A stretch of DNA of 64,000 nucleotides, from assembly GCA_024036415.1 (NCBI GenBank), contig JAMWET010000769.1, positions 272,501-336,500 of the forward strand, given 5' to 3'. Origin of the DNA: Prochilodus magdalenae (lineage: Eukaryota > Chordata > Actinopteri > Characiformes > Prochilodontidae). Position 1 is the stretch's first letter. Every line of letters starts with the position of its first letter. The translations under genes and the position numbers were made by a program. Under the pieces are notes generated by a model that ran no database searches, was not told where the DNA came from, and worked only from the letters and a program-made list of their open reading frames with translations. Below, piece after piece: positions 13,036-25,189 of this stretch.

Positions 13036-14193
13036 GAGGCCTGGAAGAGACGAGAGAAGACACTGCTGAAGGGAGCCAAAGGGACATCGACCAATTAAGA
13101 GACCATACAAGACTAAATCTCAGACTGGCTTTTATTTGTTGGTACAAACTAACAGAGATACAAGAAACCGGTTAATGGGAAAGCAATCAACGTTATCTGC
13201 AACCTAAAAAAAGATTCTGCAGCTTGTTACAAGCAATAAAATAAAGTTTTGCTCATCTCAAAAATGACTTTGAATTCGTTGTTCTTTTTTTCAGGTTGAA
13301 TTAACCCAATTAATCTGCTTGTATCAAAATGAAGGGTTTTTTTTTTTTTTGGATGGACCAAAGAAACGATTTCTACAGTGTAGGCTGTAACCTTGTCTGC
13401 ATCATCCCTGTCTTGCAGAGTTTTGGTTTTTCTGGATGCGGAAGTCATCTAATCTCAATCTCGTTTTTAGGCTCCTATGCAAAGAAATAAATTCTCTTGC
13501 CAAAAAGTTTGGCCAGTCTTTCTTAATTTCACACCAAATAAGGCTGTGAATTAATAAAAGCCTATAACATTACTCCACTTCTACACATCTACACAGTTCC
13601 TTCTCTTCTGATGTTGCCTTTGCCGGTGTTCCAACTAGGGATGGACAGATCAATACCTAAATATTGATACTTCTGATGGTGGGTCTACTTTAAAGAATAG
13701 ATTCTGCAAACAAATATCAATGTTATTTATTCATTTATTTACTTAATAAAAACAACATTTAATAAAAATGCTGCTGGAAACAAAGGTGTATATGAATTAC
13801 GTGTCCTTCCACCTTCTACCTCTGCTCCCAGAAACACTGAGGAATCAGAAGCCACTTTAAACACAAGCAAACACAAGTGAGATAGAACTGTGCACAGACT
13901 TCCCCGGACTACACTACGAGGCCTGTTGAAAACACCCACCAGCATATTGGATATACTGTTTTTTAACTCGCATACTTTAGATAACGTTTAACTTTTTAGT
14001 GTTTGATATGTAATACAGGTAACCTCTCAAATATTTCTCTAATAAATTTACATTTAGTTTCAGTTCACATGTAAATTGCTAGTTTAAATGAACACATTAT
14101 CTGAAAATTAAACACTACATACAATACTAAATTACATGTGAAACCTGTATAAAAATGTATGTGTGTATATATGTATATATATATATATATATA

Positions 14194-14714
14194 CAGGGGT
14201 TGGACAATGAAACTGAAACACCTGGTTTTAGACCACAATCATTTATTAGTATGGTGTAGGGTCTCCTTTTGCGGCCAATACAGCGTCACTTGGTCTTGGG
14301 AATGACATATACTGCGTCCTGCACAGTGGTCAGAAGGAGTTTAAGCCATTCCTCTTGCAGGATAGTGGCCAGGTCACTACGTGATGCTGGTGGAGGTTCG
14401 TCCTTCTTGGTGGTATGCTGACATTACCCTGGATACCGTGGCTCTTGATACATCACAAAGACTTGCTGTCTTGGTCACAGATGCGCCAGCAACAATTTGT
14501 CCTCTTTTGAACTCTGGTATGTCTCCCATAATGTTGTGTGCATTGCAGTATTTTAAGCAGAACTGTGCTCTTACCTGCTAACTGAACCCTCACACTCTGC
14601 TCTTACTGGTGCAATGTGCAATTAATGAAGATTGGCCACCAGGCTGGTCCAATTTAGCCATGAGACCTCCCACACTAAAATGACAGGTGTTTCAGTTTCA
14701 TTGTCCAACCCCTG
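14194..14714 (-). mobile_element. Short Tc1/mariner-type element, 521 bp, inserted in a (TA)n tract
   Basis: Perfect 31-bp inverted terminal repeats begin CAGGGGTTGGACAATGAAAC at both ends, and TA repeats flank both sides, so the target was a (TA)n microsatellite. On the minus strand from 14529 a helix-turn-helix remnant reads MGDIPEFKRGQIVAG, then SVTKTASLCDVSRATVSRVM. The rest of the transposase is deleted, so the copy is non-autonomous. Confidence 0.88.
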
Positions 14715-16875
14715 TATATATATATATATATGAATTTCATGCTAATTTTGACTGTATTTATTGGTTATTTGTTTTTATTTATAACTACTTTACAGTATAT
14801 TACATTATTTTTCTATTCTATGCTGATTTGTGTATTTCACTACAGGAAGACACTGTAAGTAAACACATCTTTAACCAGGAGGTCATCTTCAGGCTAATGC
14901 ATCTGAAGGGGGATGAAGAGCACGGTATGTCTAAGAAATGGAGGTCAGTGGGGCTGCAGAGTCAGAGAGGAGTTCAATAATAAATGAAGGAATGAACAAA
15001 AGCTACATTCACTCAGAGTGTGTTCACATCAGCACAATCAGTCAGGAGACACATGCGGAGAAGATCCAGGAATGCTTCTGGCTTGAGGGATGGGGGGGTG
15101 ATCCTCAGATTAAAGGCAAAAACAGAACCTTTACACAATTTATAATCTATAAACACAAACCAAACAAGGCCCTTAAAAACGGCTGCTACTGCTTAGGTGT
15201 GCAGTTAGTGATCTCTGATCCATTTCAGAGAAACAGGAAAACCTTGAGCCGCTGCTAAACACTGAACACCCTCGCGGCTAAAACTCCTCACCCACAACAG
15301 AATGAAGGACAGAATCCTTCTCCAAAAATGGCATTCCAATCATTACGGTCCGGCTTCTGCTCTAACAGCTTTTATCGGCAGATGACAGTTAGATACGCGA
15401 TCGAGAGAAAAGACACATTTTAATCAGCTTCACCGCAGGAGAACAGTAAACATGTGAGGGTGTGGAGATCTCTCACTTCGGGGGAAAGAGGAGAACAGGT
15501 AAACAGACGTCTCTTACTGGCCTTCTCAAATATCTGCAATCAGCAGAGCAACGGTGGTTTGGTAAATGGGACGGTATTAGCATGTGTGCTAACGACATTT
15601 GCATTAGCTAGCTGAGATTGTCTTGGCAAATCCTTCATTAAAAACATCTTTCCACTAAATGATTTAGTAAAGTGGACAGTTCTGGGGCTGAGATCTGGTT
15701 GGCTGAGCTGCCTCTGAGATCGGTGTAATATATTTGATATATGCACATGAACTTACAAGAACACGGCTAAAGGATGGCTAATGCTACGTTCGAGTGGCAT
15801 AGGAAGCTAGGAGACCATTTCTCCACTTTCAAATTATGCTTAAATGGTGGGTATTTACCTAAACGCTTCACAATAGCCAAAAACAGGGTCAGCAACTCAC
15901 AACACTATGTCCATTTGCCTTGTACAGGCTAATAATATAATATAATATAATATAATATAATATAATATAATATAATATAATATAATATAATATAATATAA
16001 TATAATATAATAAAAGTTCAGAAAATGTATTATTACTTTACTCTGCTCTGCTATAAGCTTTTCTTATAGGTGTCTTGCTTTCCACAAAAAAGTTTTTCCT
16101 CAATGTTTGACTTTTTGGTGTCTCACATTTTGAGAAAGCAGCATTTTTAACTTTTCTCTTCCTTCCCTGTTTTGCTACTAGGAAGGCAAGATGTGTTGAT
16201 CAATAACAGAACTCTGTGGACCAATACGGCGGGTTAAAGGACACATTAGCAGACTAAACCAGCTCAAAAGATTCATCTTAAAAGCCAACAGACTAACAGA
16301 AAGCTAAAAGACTAAGAGAAAGCGAACAGGCTAAAAGATAGCTAAGAAGCTAAAAGACAGGCTCCATCTTTCCTCTACTAATTTTAAGGGTTTGGCTTTA
16401 ACCGGAAGTATTTTCTGAATAATTTGCTGTAAATCTGTGATATGAGGAGTGAAGAATATGCTACTGGATCTTTTGGTAGACCAGTATCAAGCAGTATTAA
16501 ATCCAGCATGGGGAAAAAAATGCACCTTTAGCTTGCTGCTAACACAATACAGAAATTAGCATTATCACTGTGGTGGTAATTTGCTGAGCAAGAACTAGTT
16601 TTTTAAAAATATATTATTCGACAGTTGCTATCAAAAAAATTATTCAACCTCCACTGTTTCCAAAAAATCAATCAAACAAGAACAATTTAGCGGAACACTA
16701 ATATAACAAGCGGTTTAACCAAATTCAACAAAATCAGTGCAATACTTTAACATGCGTCTCAGTATGTGCCAATGTCCTTGTACAGGCTAATAACACAATA
16801 CGGAAATTAGCATTATTGCTATCAAAAAATTATTCAACCTCAACCAGGGTTTATTAGCCAAGCTTTTAATTTCTA
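14715..16875. other. No gene recognised; contains a (TAATA)n microsatellite
   Basis: Short open frames on both strands have no family features. The pentanucleotide tract (15926-16011, about 17 TAATA units) is nearly perfect. The word CAGCCTGTACAAGGACATTGG, or close variants, flanks both 15915 and 16785. Confidence 0.4.
15926..16011. repeat. (TAATA)n microsatellite
   Basis: About 17 uninterrupted TAATA units. Confidence 0.95.
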
Positions 16876-18049
16876 CTGCAGTCTCAGAATTGTTTAAACC
16901 CTTTACGACAAACATCTTCAGTGATTAGTAGAGTTCGCCCTTTGCTGTTATGACCTGTTGCAAACATGATGCATAGCCAGGAACCAGCTACTGGCAGTGT
17001 TGCTGAAGAATCTTAACCCATTCCTTATGGACAAAGGCAGCCTTCTTCAAATCCCACCATAGACTTTATATGGGGTTTAAGTCAGGCAAGGTAACAGTCA
17101 CTCCAGGAACTTCCAGGACTTCTTCTGAAACTAAGCCTTGGTGGAGTTTGGCTTGGGGTCTTTGTCCTGCTGGAAGTTCCTATGACCCCCAGGCTTTAGC
17201 TTCCTAACAGAAGCCATGACATTTTCTCCTAGGATTTCCTGATATTTCGCTGAATCCATCTTGCCCTCTACACACTGTGGGTTTTCAGTGCTAAAGGAGG
17301 CCAGCACCAGGGCACTGTCAACCCACCGCTATGCTTCCCTGTAGGCAGGGTGTTCTCTTTAGCGTATGCTTCATTCTTCCTCCTCCGACATCCCGCTGAT
17401 CCATCGCTCCACACAACAGAATCCCAAAACGTGTGTGGCATATTTATATAGTGTTGTGCATATCACGAGTTTTTCCTTGTGCTTTTGGGTCAGCAGGGTT
17501 GTATATCTTGGTGTTTGGGAATAAAGGCCTTAAGCGTGTGGTACACGGCCTACTGTGCAAACTGAAACCTTGATGCCTGCTGCCGCCAAATCTTGCTGCA
17601 GGTCTTTTGCAATCACTCCAGGGTTTCTGACCACCTGACACCTCAGGAATCTGGTGGCAGCAGGTGTTATTTTCCTCGCTCTGCTACAGCCAGGTAGTGT
17701 TGCCATTGTGTCTTTATCAGTGAACTTGCGCACTATGGTTCCAACTATATCTCTAGGAACGTTCAGTACCCTTGCTATCTTTTTGTATCCTTTACCTTGT
17801 TTGTGCAAGACAATGACTTCTCTTAACATTCTAGACAATTCTGTTAACCTAGCCATATTTACATACAGTCTCAATCAACAAACTCTTTCCAGCCCAGGTA
17901 TAGGACATGTTCTATCTTAAGCACACCTGATTCAACTAATGAAGCCCTAGGTTGGATTTACCAGGTGTGCTTGAGACAACACCTGACTGGGGGTCTTACA
18001 AGGGCTCTTACGAAGGTATTCAGAGGTATGAATAATTCTGAGACTGCAA
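16876..18049 (-). mobile_element. Tc1-like transposon, nearly full length but decayed
   Basis: It is flanked by TA dinucleotides (16874-16875, 18050-18051). The ends form an inverted repeat: CTGCAGTCTCAGAATTGTTT on the left and, reversed, TTGCAGTCTCAGAATTATTC on the right. At 1,174 bp it has about the size expected for a Tc1 element. The transposase remnant lies on the minus strand. Confidence 0.85.
16915..17856 (-). pseudogene. Tc1-like transposase pseudogene
   Basis: The minus strand begins MARLTELSRMLREVIVLHKQ, then KGYKKIARVLNVP and VRKFTDK, the N-terminal helix-turn-helix of Tc1 transposases. The frame breaks near 17530 and resumes as PLFPNTKIYNPADPKAQGK. Farther on, decayed pieces of the catalytic region are readable (WSDGSAG, LNPI just before 17040). 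There are multiple frameshifts and stops. Confidence 0.85.
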
Positions 18050-18107
18050 TAGTCATTAAAAGTGGAAATTTAGTATTGAATTTAGAAATAAATAAATAAA
18101 TAAATAA

Positions 18108-18146
<39 letters not shown>

Positions 18147-20014
18147 TTGTGCCATTTAAAAAGTTCTTACTCTGTCCATGATTAGCAAACAACACTAGCC
18201 TATATTTTGGGGGGGAAGAATTGTTTATTAATATTGCTAACCTTAATTAATAATTAACAATGTGTGTATTTTGTCATATTTTACATTGTTTAAATAAAAG
18301 CAATATCCCACTCGAGGTCGCAGTGATTTTAACCCAAGATAAACTCTCCAGATCTCTCAGCAGACTCTAGAAAAACACAGATTAAAACTGGACATCATCT
18401 GCTTAAAAACAACCTCTGGAGCACATCATATCAGGAGTAAACGATCACAGTCAGCAAGTCTTCATCAGCCCCATCAGTTCATTATTAGAACTCCTCCCTC
18501 ATTACATTCCAGCAGTAATGAAGTCGTTCCTCCTACAACAGCATCATCTCACTTCCTGTCCATTCCGTCCCACACACACCGTCCCAACCACAGCGTTTAC
18601 AGAGCCCCCAGCGCTTCTGCAGTTAGGGCTATAAATACTCATCATCTCCTCCACACTGCAGCACCACACAGAACTCCACTCTCAGTAGAAACGGAGGATC
18701 TTCAGATCCTTACTTTTTCTTGTATTATCCAGCTCTTCTGTGACCAGCACCCCCCTTTAGCAGGGTCTCCCCAACACACCAAGCTGGGAGGGTAAAGGCT
18801 AGAAAACTCACATGGAGCTTCACCGCACCTCCACATCGTCATTTTAGCTCAACAGGTTGGAAGGAGAACAGTAACTGCTAATTCTGTTACTGCAGCTAAC
18901 ACACACACCATTTAGCTCCCGCAAACAACATTTCACTTTCTACACCTCGTTAGTCTTCATCGGAACATCTACTGGAGCTCATTTTGTAATAGCTCACATT
19001 AATCTGCTATGGCAGATGTTTGAACGTTTCGGATGTTCACAATGTTCAGGATATCTCTCCTTCTGCAGCCGCAGGAACCTACAGACATTCTGAGTTAATA
19101 AGTTTTTGTGTTTGAGTTTGTGGAGTTAAATTTAAAACCACTCATAAAAGATAAATATATACAAATAAAACTGAAAATAAATAAATGAATAAATAAATAA
19201 ATAAATATATATATAAAAGAAAATCAAATTCTATATTTTATTGATGTTTTTCCCATCTGTATTCTGTTTTTCCTTTTTTTCCTGAATTGACCCCTGTTCG
19301 GTGGGTGGGACGTAAAAGAAGTTGGCTATCTATGGAAGCTATATGAACTGATTAGAGAGCTCGTTAGCAGCATGCTAACTGCGCTGTAAAGAGAGTCTAT
19401 TCATATAAAGAAAGAAAGGAGCTGTGAGTGAAAGTCCTCATATATCCTCTATTACAACAGTCAGGTGAACCATGAAGATCATTTTCTCATTACTGATCAA
19501 ATGTAATCCGTCATATCTTTATATTACCACACCTAATCTACCAATCTTCTCCAGTCATCCTGAGGCTCAGAACTGCAGGATCAGTCGACTCTGACAGGCA
19601 CATGCATTTCACTTTAACCAAATCAGAACCATTAATTAATTAAGATGACATAGTGGACATTAAAACATTATTAAAACTACATTAATAATAAATAATAATA
19701 TTAAAGCATATTTTGGCGAATAAACATCACTCGCAGCTAGTTACCTCCTATTCATCACAAAAGTATAATGACAGTAATACCCTGAAAAGTTATATTAACT
19801 TAAATTCATTTAAATGCTGATTTAATGATTAAAATGAAATTTTGAAATCCCGGTTTCAAACTATCAGACCTGAACCTAAACACATCTGCACACGTGTTGC
19901 CATGCTGGGGGCAGCACAATCTGTAGAGTGGGTATAGCTAAGGTTTAGATGACCTGTCACTCGGAAATGACCAACACACTCTTTATATTTTACCTATTAT
20001 ATCACTAGACTAGC
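18050..20014. other. No gene recognised; AT-rich with short simple repeats
   Basis: (AAAT)n followed by (TA)n lies at 18088-18142 and (AAAT)n at 19184-19205. Open frames are short and without recognisable domains. Confidence 0.4.
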
Positions 20015-20400
20015 TCTTTACCCAAAACAGCTAGCACAGTAGCTCTTTACCCAAAACCGCTAGCCCAGTAGCTCTTTACCCAACACCGCTAGCCCAGTAG
20101 CTGTTTACCCAACACTGCTAGCCCAGTAGCTCTTTACCCAACACTGCTAGCATGGCTCTTCACCTAATTTAGCTTTTCGCCTAGCACAGCTATCCTAGTA
20201 GCTCTTAACCAATAACTGACAGCCTAATTAGCTCTTTAGCAAATACCTATGATCTGGTCAGCTCTTTAGCTTATACAGCTAGCCTAGTTAACTCTTTGGC
20301 TAACAGTTAGCTATTCAATAACACCGCTAGTGAAAGCAATTTTTAGCCAACACTGCTAGCCTACTTAGCTCTTTACCCAACACCACTAGTCTAATTAGCA
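20015..20400. repeat. Minisatellite, about 32-bp unit
   Basis: Copies of AGCTCTTTACCCAACACCGC-TAGCCCAGT. The five leftmost copies are very similar, with decay toward the right. Confidence 0.8.
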
Positions 20401-20502
20401 TTAGTAGCTACTGAAAGGTTACAGCTTCACCCAGCAGCTCAATATATACAAAATAAAGTTTAGTTAGCAAGATATAGTTCATCCTGTTTTTAAAATGATA
20501 AA

Positions 20503-20506
<4 letters not shown>

Positions 20507-20539
<33 letters not shown>
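20507..20539. repeat. (CAA)n microsatellite
   Basis: About 11 CAA units. Confidence 0.9.
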
Positions 20540-21369
20540 TGAGTATGATAATGACAGTAAAATCTAAATTAATAATTAAAATTAAATTTAGAAACTCTGT
20601 TTTAAAATGTTACACCTACAGCTTAATACATCATCACAAAAACATTCTGCTTCGCTAAAATAGAAATAAAATAAACAACAACAACAAAAAAAGTTTCTCT
20701 TATTGTTTAAATCAGCCACACAAACTCCAATTATTTTGTCTGTAGATGAATTAAAACTGATAAACTGCTATTAGACAATTATAATAGTGCATAATAATGT
20801 AATAAGATCCTGAATGTGTTATGATTGATCATTTGGAGCTTCCGGAAAAAAAGGGTCTGGTGCTATGATCACTCAGCAGTGAAGCAGTGAGAGCTGCGGC
20901 GTTCCAATCTATACTCCCCACCCAGGAAACTCAGGAACTGCACCGAGACGCAGACGGAAGGAGCCGTGTGATCCCTGCTAACTGCTATTAGTACATTTCC
21001 TCTCCGCCTCCGAGCGCACTGTGAAGGAATCTGATCACTCAGTAAAGCTGTGCTCTAAAGGTGACTTCAACTGCAGAATCGACCTTCATGCAGCGTCCTC
21101 ACCCTCAGCTCCAGCCCTGATCTGCTAAGCGTGCAATCACGTCTGCGTGTTGAGCTGAGGAAAAAGCTGAGAGCAGGTGCAGCGCTGCAGCAGCCATATT
21201 TACATCCACCTTAAATCAATACTGGATGAGCTGAGTGAAGAAATACCTCAACGAGGAGAATATTCTACTGAAGACAGAACACAGCAGAACATCACACACA
21301 GTTACACCAGCTTAGCTACACTTAACACCACTGAACACCACAGCCTTCCAAACCAGAACTCACACCACA

Positions 21370-21740
21370 TTGTTTCACACACAGACTACTGAACACACCC
21401 TTCCACATGACCACTACTGAACACCACAGCATTTTACAAGCTGACTACTGAATATTAGTGTTTAATATGCTGACTACTGAACGCCACAGCATTCCATACG
21501 CCAACTACTGAACACCACAGTGTTCAACAAGCCAAGTCCTGAATATCTTAGTTACATATGTCAACTACTAAACACCACAGCATTTAATATGACAACTACT
21601 AAACACCACAGCATTTAATATGACAACTACTAAACACCGTGTTGAACACACTAATTACTGAACACCACAGTGTTTAGCACTCTGACAACTGAACACCTAA
21701 ACATCACATCATTTCACTTGCCAACTACTGAACACAGACA
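21370..21740. repeat. Degenerate tandem repeat, about 40-bp unit
   Basis: Repeats of CTACTGAACACCACAGCATT plus TAATATGACAA. Eight or nine imperfect copies. Confidence 0.65.
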
Positions 21741-22135
21741 GTTTTGTCTAGCAGTGAAGATTAGATAAACTATCATGGAACCACAATACTTAAGCAGTGA
21801 ATCCAGATCAGTTCTGACGATGTGTGTTTTATTCTGTTTGGTAGAACTTAAAACGGAACAGGTTCCGAGACGTTCTGCAAATAGATTTTCTCCTAGTTTT
21901 CAGGCAGTGCTCTTCAGCTTTTTAGACAGTAGAACTTTTGCTGTAGAGGAATTAGAGGCTTCGTTAGCAGAGCAGAGAGGAAAGTAGCGGTTCTATCTGG
22001 AACCGGAGTTACGAAGTATCTGTTTTGTTCTCATCATGCAGGAACACACAGTCATCTATTGTTGTACTGAAAAACAAAACTTATCCAAGGACGTGAATAA
22101 GACTCATTGTATTTCACATCTGCAACAGACACAAA

Positions 22136-22171
<36 letters not shown>

Positions 22172-22440
22172 CTGAAATCACACCCACATCAGCGAGAAAA
22201 GCTCCACCCAAAATATCAAACAAAACTCTTCGGAATATTAAACATATATCTAAACATTAAAAATAATTCGGAGCACTGAGGCTAATTTAGACTGGAGTGT
22301 TTGGGCCAATTTAGTTGGCAGGATCTGGGATGATTTAGGTTGAAGTGTTTGGGCTGATTTAATTTAGGGTGTTCGGGCCAGTTTAGCTAGGAGCCATTAG
22401 GGTTGTTTAGTTTGGAGTGTTTGGGCTGATGTAGTGTGCA
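22136..22440. repeat. (CA)n tract and a degenerate 35-40-bp tandem repeat
   Basis: A CA run lies at 22138-22167. At 22285-22440 the motif GGAGTGTTTGGGCTGATTTA recurs four or five times with substitutions. Confidence 0.65.
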
Positions 22441-23620
22441 AAGTAGAATAAGAAAAGGTATAAAAATGAAAAATTAATTATTTAATAACTAGCCGACTTC
22501 AGCAAAAGCCACAAAACCTCAGGCCCACCTTAAAGAGGACATAGAATAGAAAACTGTATTTACATCGTCATGCTTAAATTATGGAGAGTGTACATACGCC
22601 AGCTCAAGGCCCAGCCCGGCATAAACAACGACAACTGATCAGCTGCAGGCTGTAAAATGGATATCAGCACTTTTCATGCTGTTTCCAATGATCCATCAGG
22701 GGGCATGAATGATGCTCAAACAAGGCCGAAGCTGGCTTCCTACCTGCCAGCTTCCGAATCGAGTGTTCCGTTCCACCTTAAATGCTACACCTTGCACAGG
22801 TGCGAGCAGGCCGTGCAGAAATGTACTTTTAGGGGGGAGTCAGCAGGCTTTAGGGGGGAGTCAGCACTTTTCTAACTCTTTTTAAGGAACTGTGAACAGG
22901 TATGACTGATGTTCATCTTTAAACGTGGCTGAAGCTGGCCTCCCAAAACAAGCTGGTGAAGAAGAAGCCAACATTCCTCTTTAAGACGACACCGGACAAC
23001 TTAAATACCCAAACATTTTCCCTGTAGGTTTCACTCTGGATCTCACACCTTGGATAATAGCGAGGATTTGTGGCTGCGAAGAGAGGGGAGGAGATCCGCT
23101 ATCCCACCCTAACCACTGTCACAACACCAACAGCAGCCTGGAAGTAGCAGCCGTGTTGTGAGATTGTATCCCTGTTCGTTGATTGAGCAGATCATAATCT
23201 GGAAGCTTCATGATCACATACTTTCTGAGAACATCTGATGAACAAAATGCTCATGAATGTATCCGATAGGCCCTTAAACAGCACCAGGAGTCGATGCAAG
23301 GCTGAGGACTGAGGAAGATTCAGCCTCACCATCAGGAGAAACAGTGGAACATGCTAACTCTGTGTTTACATGTCAACACCAGCAGCAGGGTGCTGCACTG
23401 TAAACGTCGCCATGGTGATGCCATCCAGCAAAAATCTGTGATCCTAAGCAGAGCTTTATCAGTCTCTTACTGATTTAAGGTGGAGAGGCACATGAGCATG
23501 GAGGAAGTCGGTGCCTCTACCTCCCGAGCACCTCGAACTTATTTTCATATCGTTAATTCTTTCAGAGGAACTGTGAAGTGATGTCACTGCTCCTGCTGCT
23601 AATTCTGTCAGTCAGACTTA
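22441..23620. other. No gene recognised; one MITE fragment
   Basis: 22745-22795 carries CGTTCCACCTTAAATGCTAC, the core of the MITE at 42080. The duplicated TTTAGGGGGGAGTCAGCA at 22826-22870 is a small local repeat. Confidence 0.4.
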
Positions 23621-23644
23621 AATATGTATGAGCATCTATTTTCA

Positions 23645-23704
23645 CCAGAGAGGGAGAGAGATGGTGAGAGAGAGAGAGAGAGAGAGAGTCAGAGAGAGAG
23701 AGAG

Positions 23705-23742
<38 letters not shown>

Positions 23743-23880
23743 GGAGAGAAAGAGAGAGAAAGAGAGAGAAAGAGAGAGAGAAAGAGACAGAGAGAGAGAG
23801 AGAGAGAGACCGAGAGAGAGAGAAAGAGGAAGAGAGAGAGAGAAAGAGGAAGAGAGAGAGAGAGAGAGAGAGAGACTGAG
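23645..23880. repeat. GA-rich purine tract
   Basis: A (GA)n tract of about 235 bp with AAAG, TCAG and GGGA interruptions. All three frames are open only because of the repeat. Confidence 0.95.
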
Positions 23881-24088
23881 ACAGTTCAGTGCATAATGAT
23901 ACATATCTCTCACTCTAACAGACCATTCCCTTCATTTAATGACTGCAGCTCTCCCATCAACAGGCCATCTACACTCATTTATCATCACTCCATCACATCA
24001 TTCCATCACCTCTCTCCTACACAACAGCACACACAGCTAGCATATGCTAACATCTGCTAACACCCACTAACGTCCGCTTAGACAGGTG

Positions 24089-24250
24089 ACAGACACACAC
24101 ACATACACACACATACACACACACACGTACCATCAGCCTTCTTGGGATGCATCTGCAGAGGAACCCACGAAGAACCAAATACCAACAGTGGAGGAGAACC
24201 TTTACTTTAGTTAGCTAAACTACAGAAGAATACATATGACAGATAAATAA

Positions 24251-24299
<49 letters not shown>

Positions 24300-24640
24300 C
24301 AGAAATGAAAGAGAATGAGGGAGATAGAAATTTAAATACAAAAGAGAGATAGAGAGAGAGGGCAAGACAGGAAGAGAGATAAAGGGGATAAAGGGAGAGA
24401 AAGAGAGAGAGAGAGAGAGCGACGAGAGAAAAAGAGAGCGGTGCAGAAACAGCACGCTTGCCGGCCGAGGCTGTTTGCTGTAATATGGCAGGAGGATGCT
24501 ATGCTATATGCTAGTTAGCTCAATGTCAGCCACATCCCAAACACAAAGGCACCAGCATCACTTTAGGTGGAGGGATGGACTGATGGAGAGACGGACGGAT
24601 GAAAGGATGGATGGATGAAGGGATGGATGGATGGGTGTAG
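24089..24640. repeat. Cluster of simple repeats: (CA)n, (GA)n, (GGAT)n
   Basis: (CACA/CATA) at 24089-24127, (GATA)/(GA)n at 24245-24297, GA-rich at 24340-24420 and (GGAT)n at 24590-24634. No gene between them. Confidence 0.85.
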
Positions 24641-25185
24641 TATTCCTGCTCACCAACAGCTTCTTCTTTTCTGCTCTCCTCAGCGCTTTCTCCTGGCAGC
24701 CCGTCCCAAATCACCGGCTACAGGCTGCACATCCCTCCTCCTCCTCCTCCTCCTCCTCTCTCTCTCTCTCTTTCGTTTATTTAATTATTTCCCTCCCTCC
24801 TGTTCTGTTGCTCCTCTCCTTCTGCTCTGTCTGGACAGACAGACAGATGGACGGATGTTCTCCGTTCTGTCTCTATCACTCCACTGATGGGGATGAAGGA
24901 CAAAAGGAACAAGGGAGCACCTTCTTTTCTACAGACAAAGATATTTTCTGCTAGAGTACCCGGCTCTCCTCTCCTCCTCCTCCACCCCCTCCTTCTCTCT
25001 GCCTCTCTCTCTCTCACACTCCCTCAGTCAGGGTGTAGCTGTGTGTCCCGGAGGGACGGCGAGAGCTGAGGGAGTATGAGTGAAATCCTGGATTGGATCA
25101 GGCTGCTGGGTAGAACGGACTGCGGCTACAGTGCTGTAACAGATCTGTTCTAGCCACGAACACGTGCTTTTATAGCCACTGCTAT
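24641..25185. other. CT/GA-rich unique segment, no gene recognised
   Basis: It contains CTCCTCCTCC and (TC)n runs and a short open frame starting ATGAGTGAAATCCTGGATTG at 25075, which ends after about 25 codons. There is no domain or splice evidence. Confidence 0.35.
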
Positions 25186-25189
25186 GAAG

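Larger units (their letters stand above)
11277..14193. other. Segment with retroelement tails and one MITE fragment; no gene
   Basis: It holds a MITE piece at 11905-11945 (CATTCCACCTTAAATGGTGC), a (TA)n tract at 12105-12140, a SINE-like repeat at 12285-12445 and a retroelement tail at 12985-13035. Nothing coding was recognised. Confidence 0.4.

Noticed and set aside
24887..25150. Short frame starting at 25075 as a small gene
   Set aside because: About 25 codons, no motif, no splice donor in phase and no conservation evidence available.
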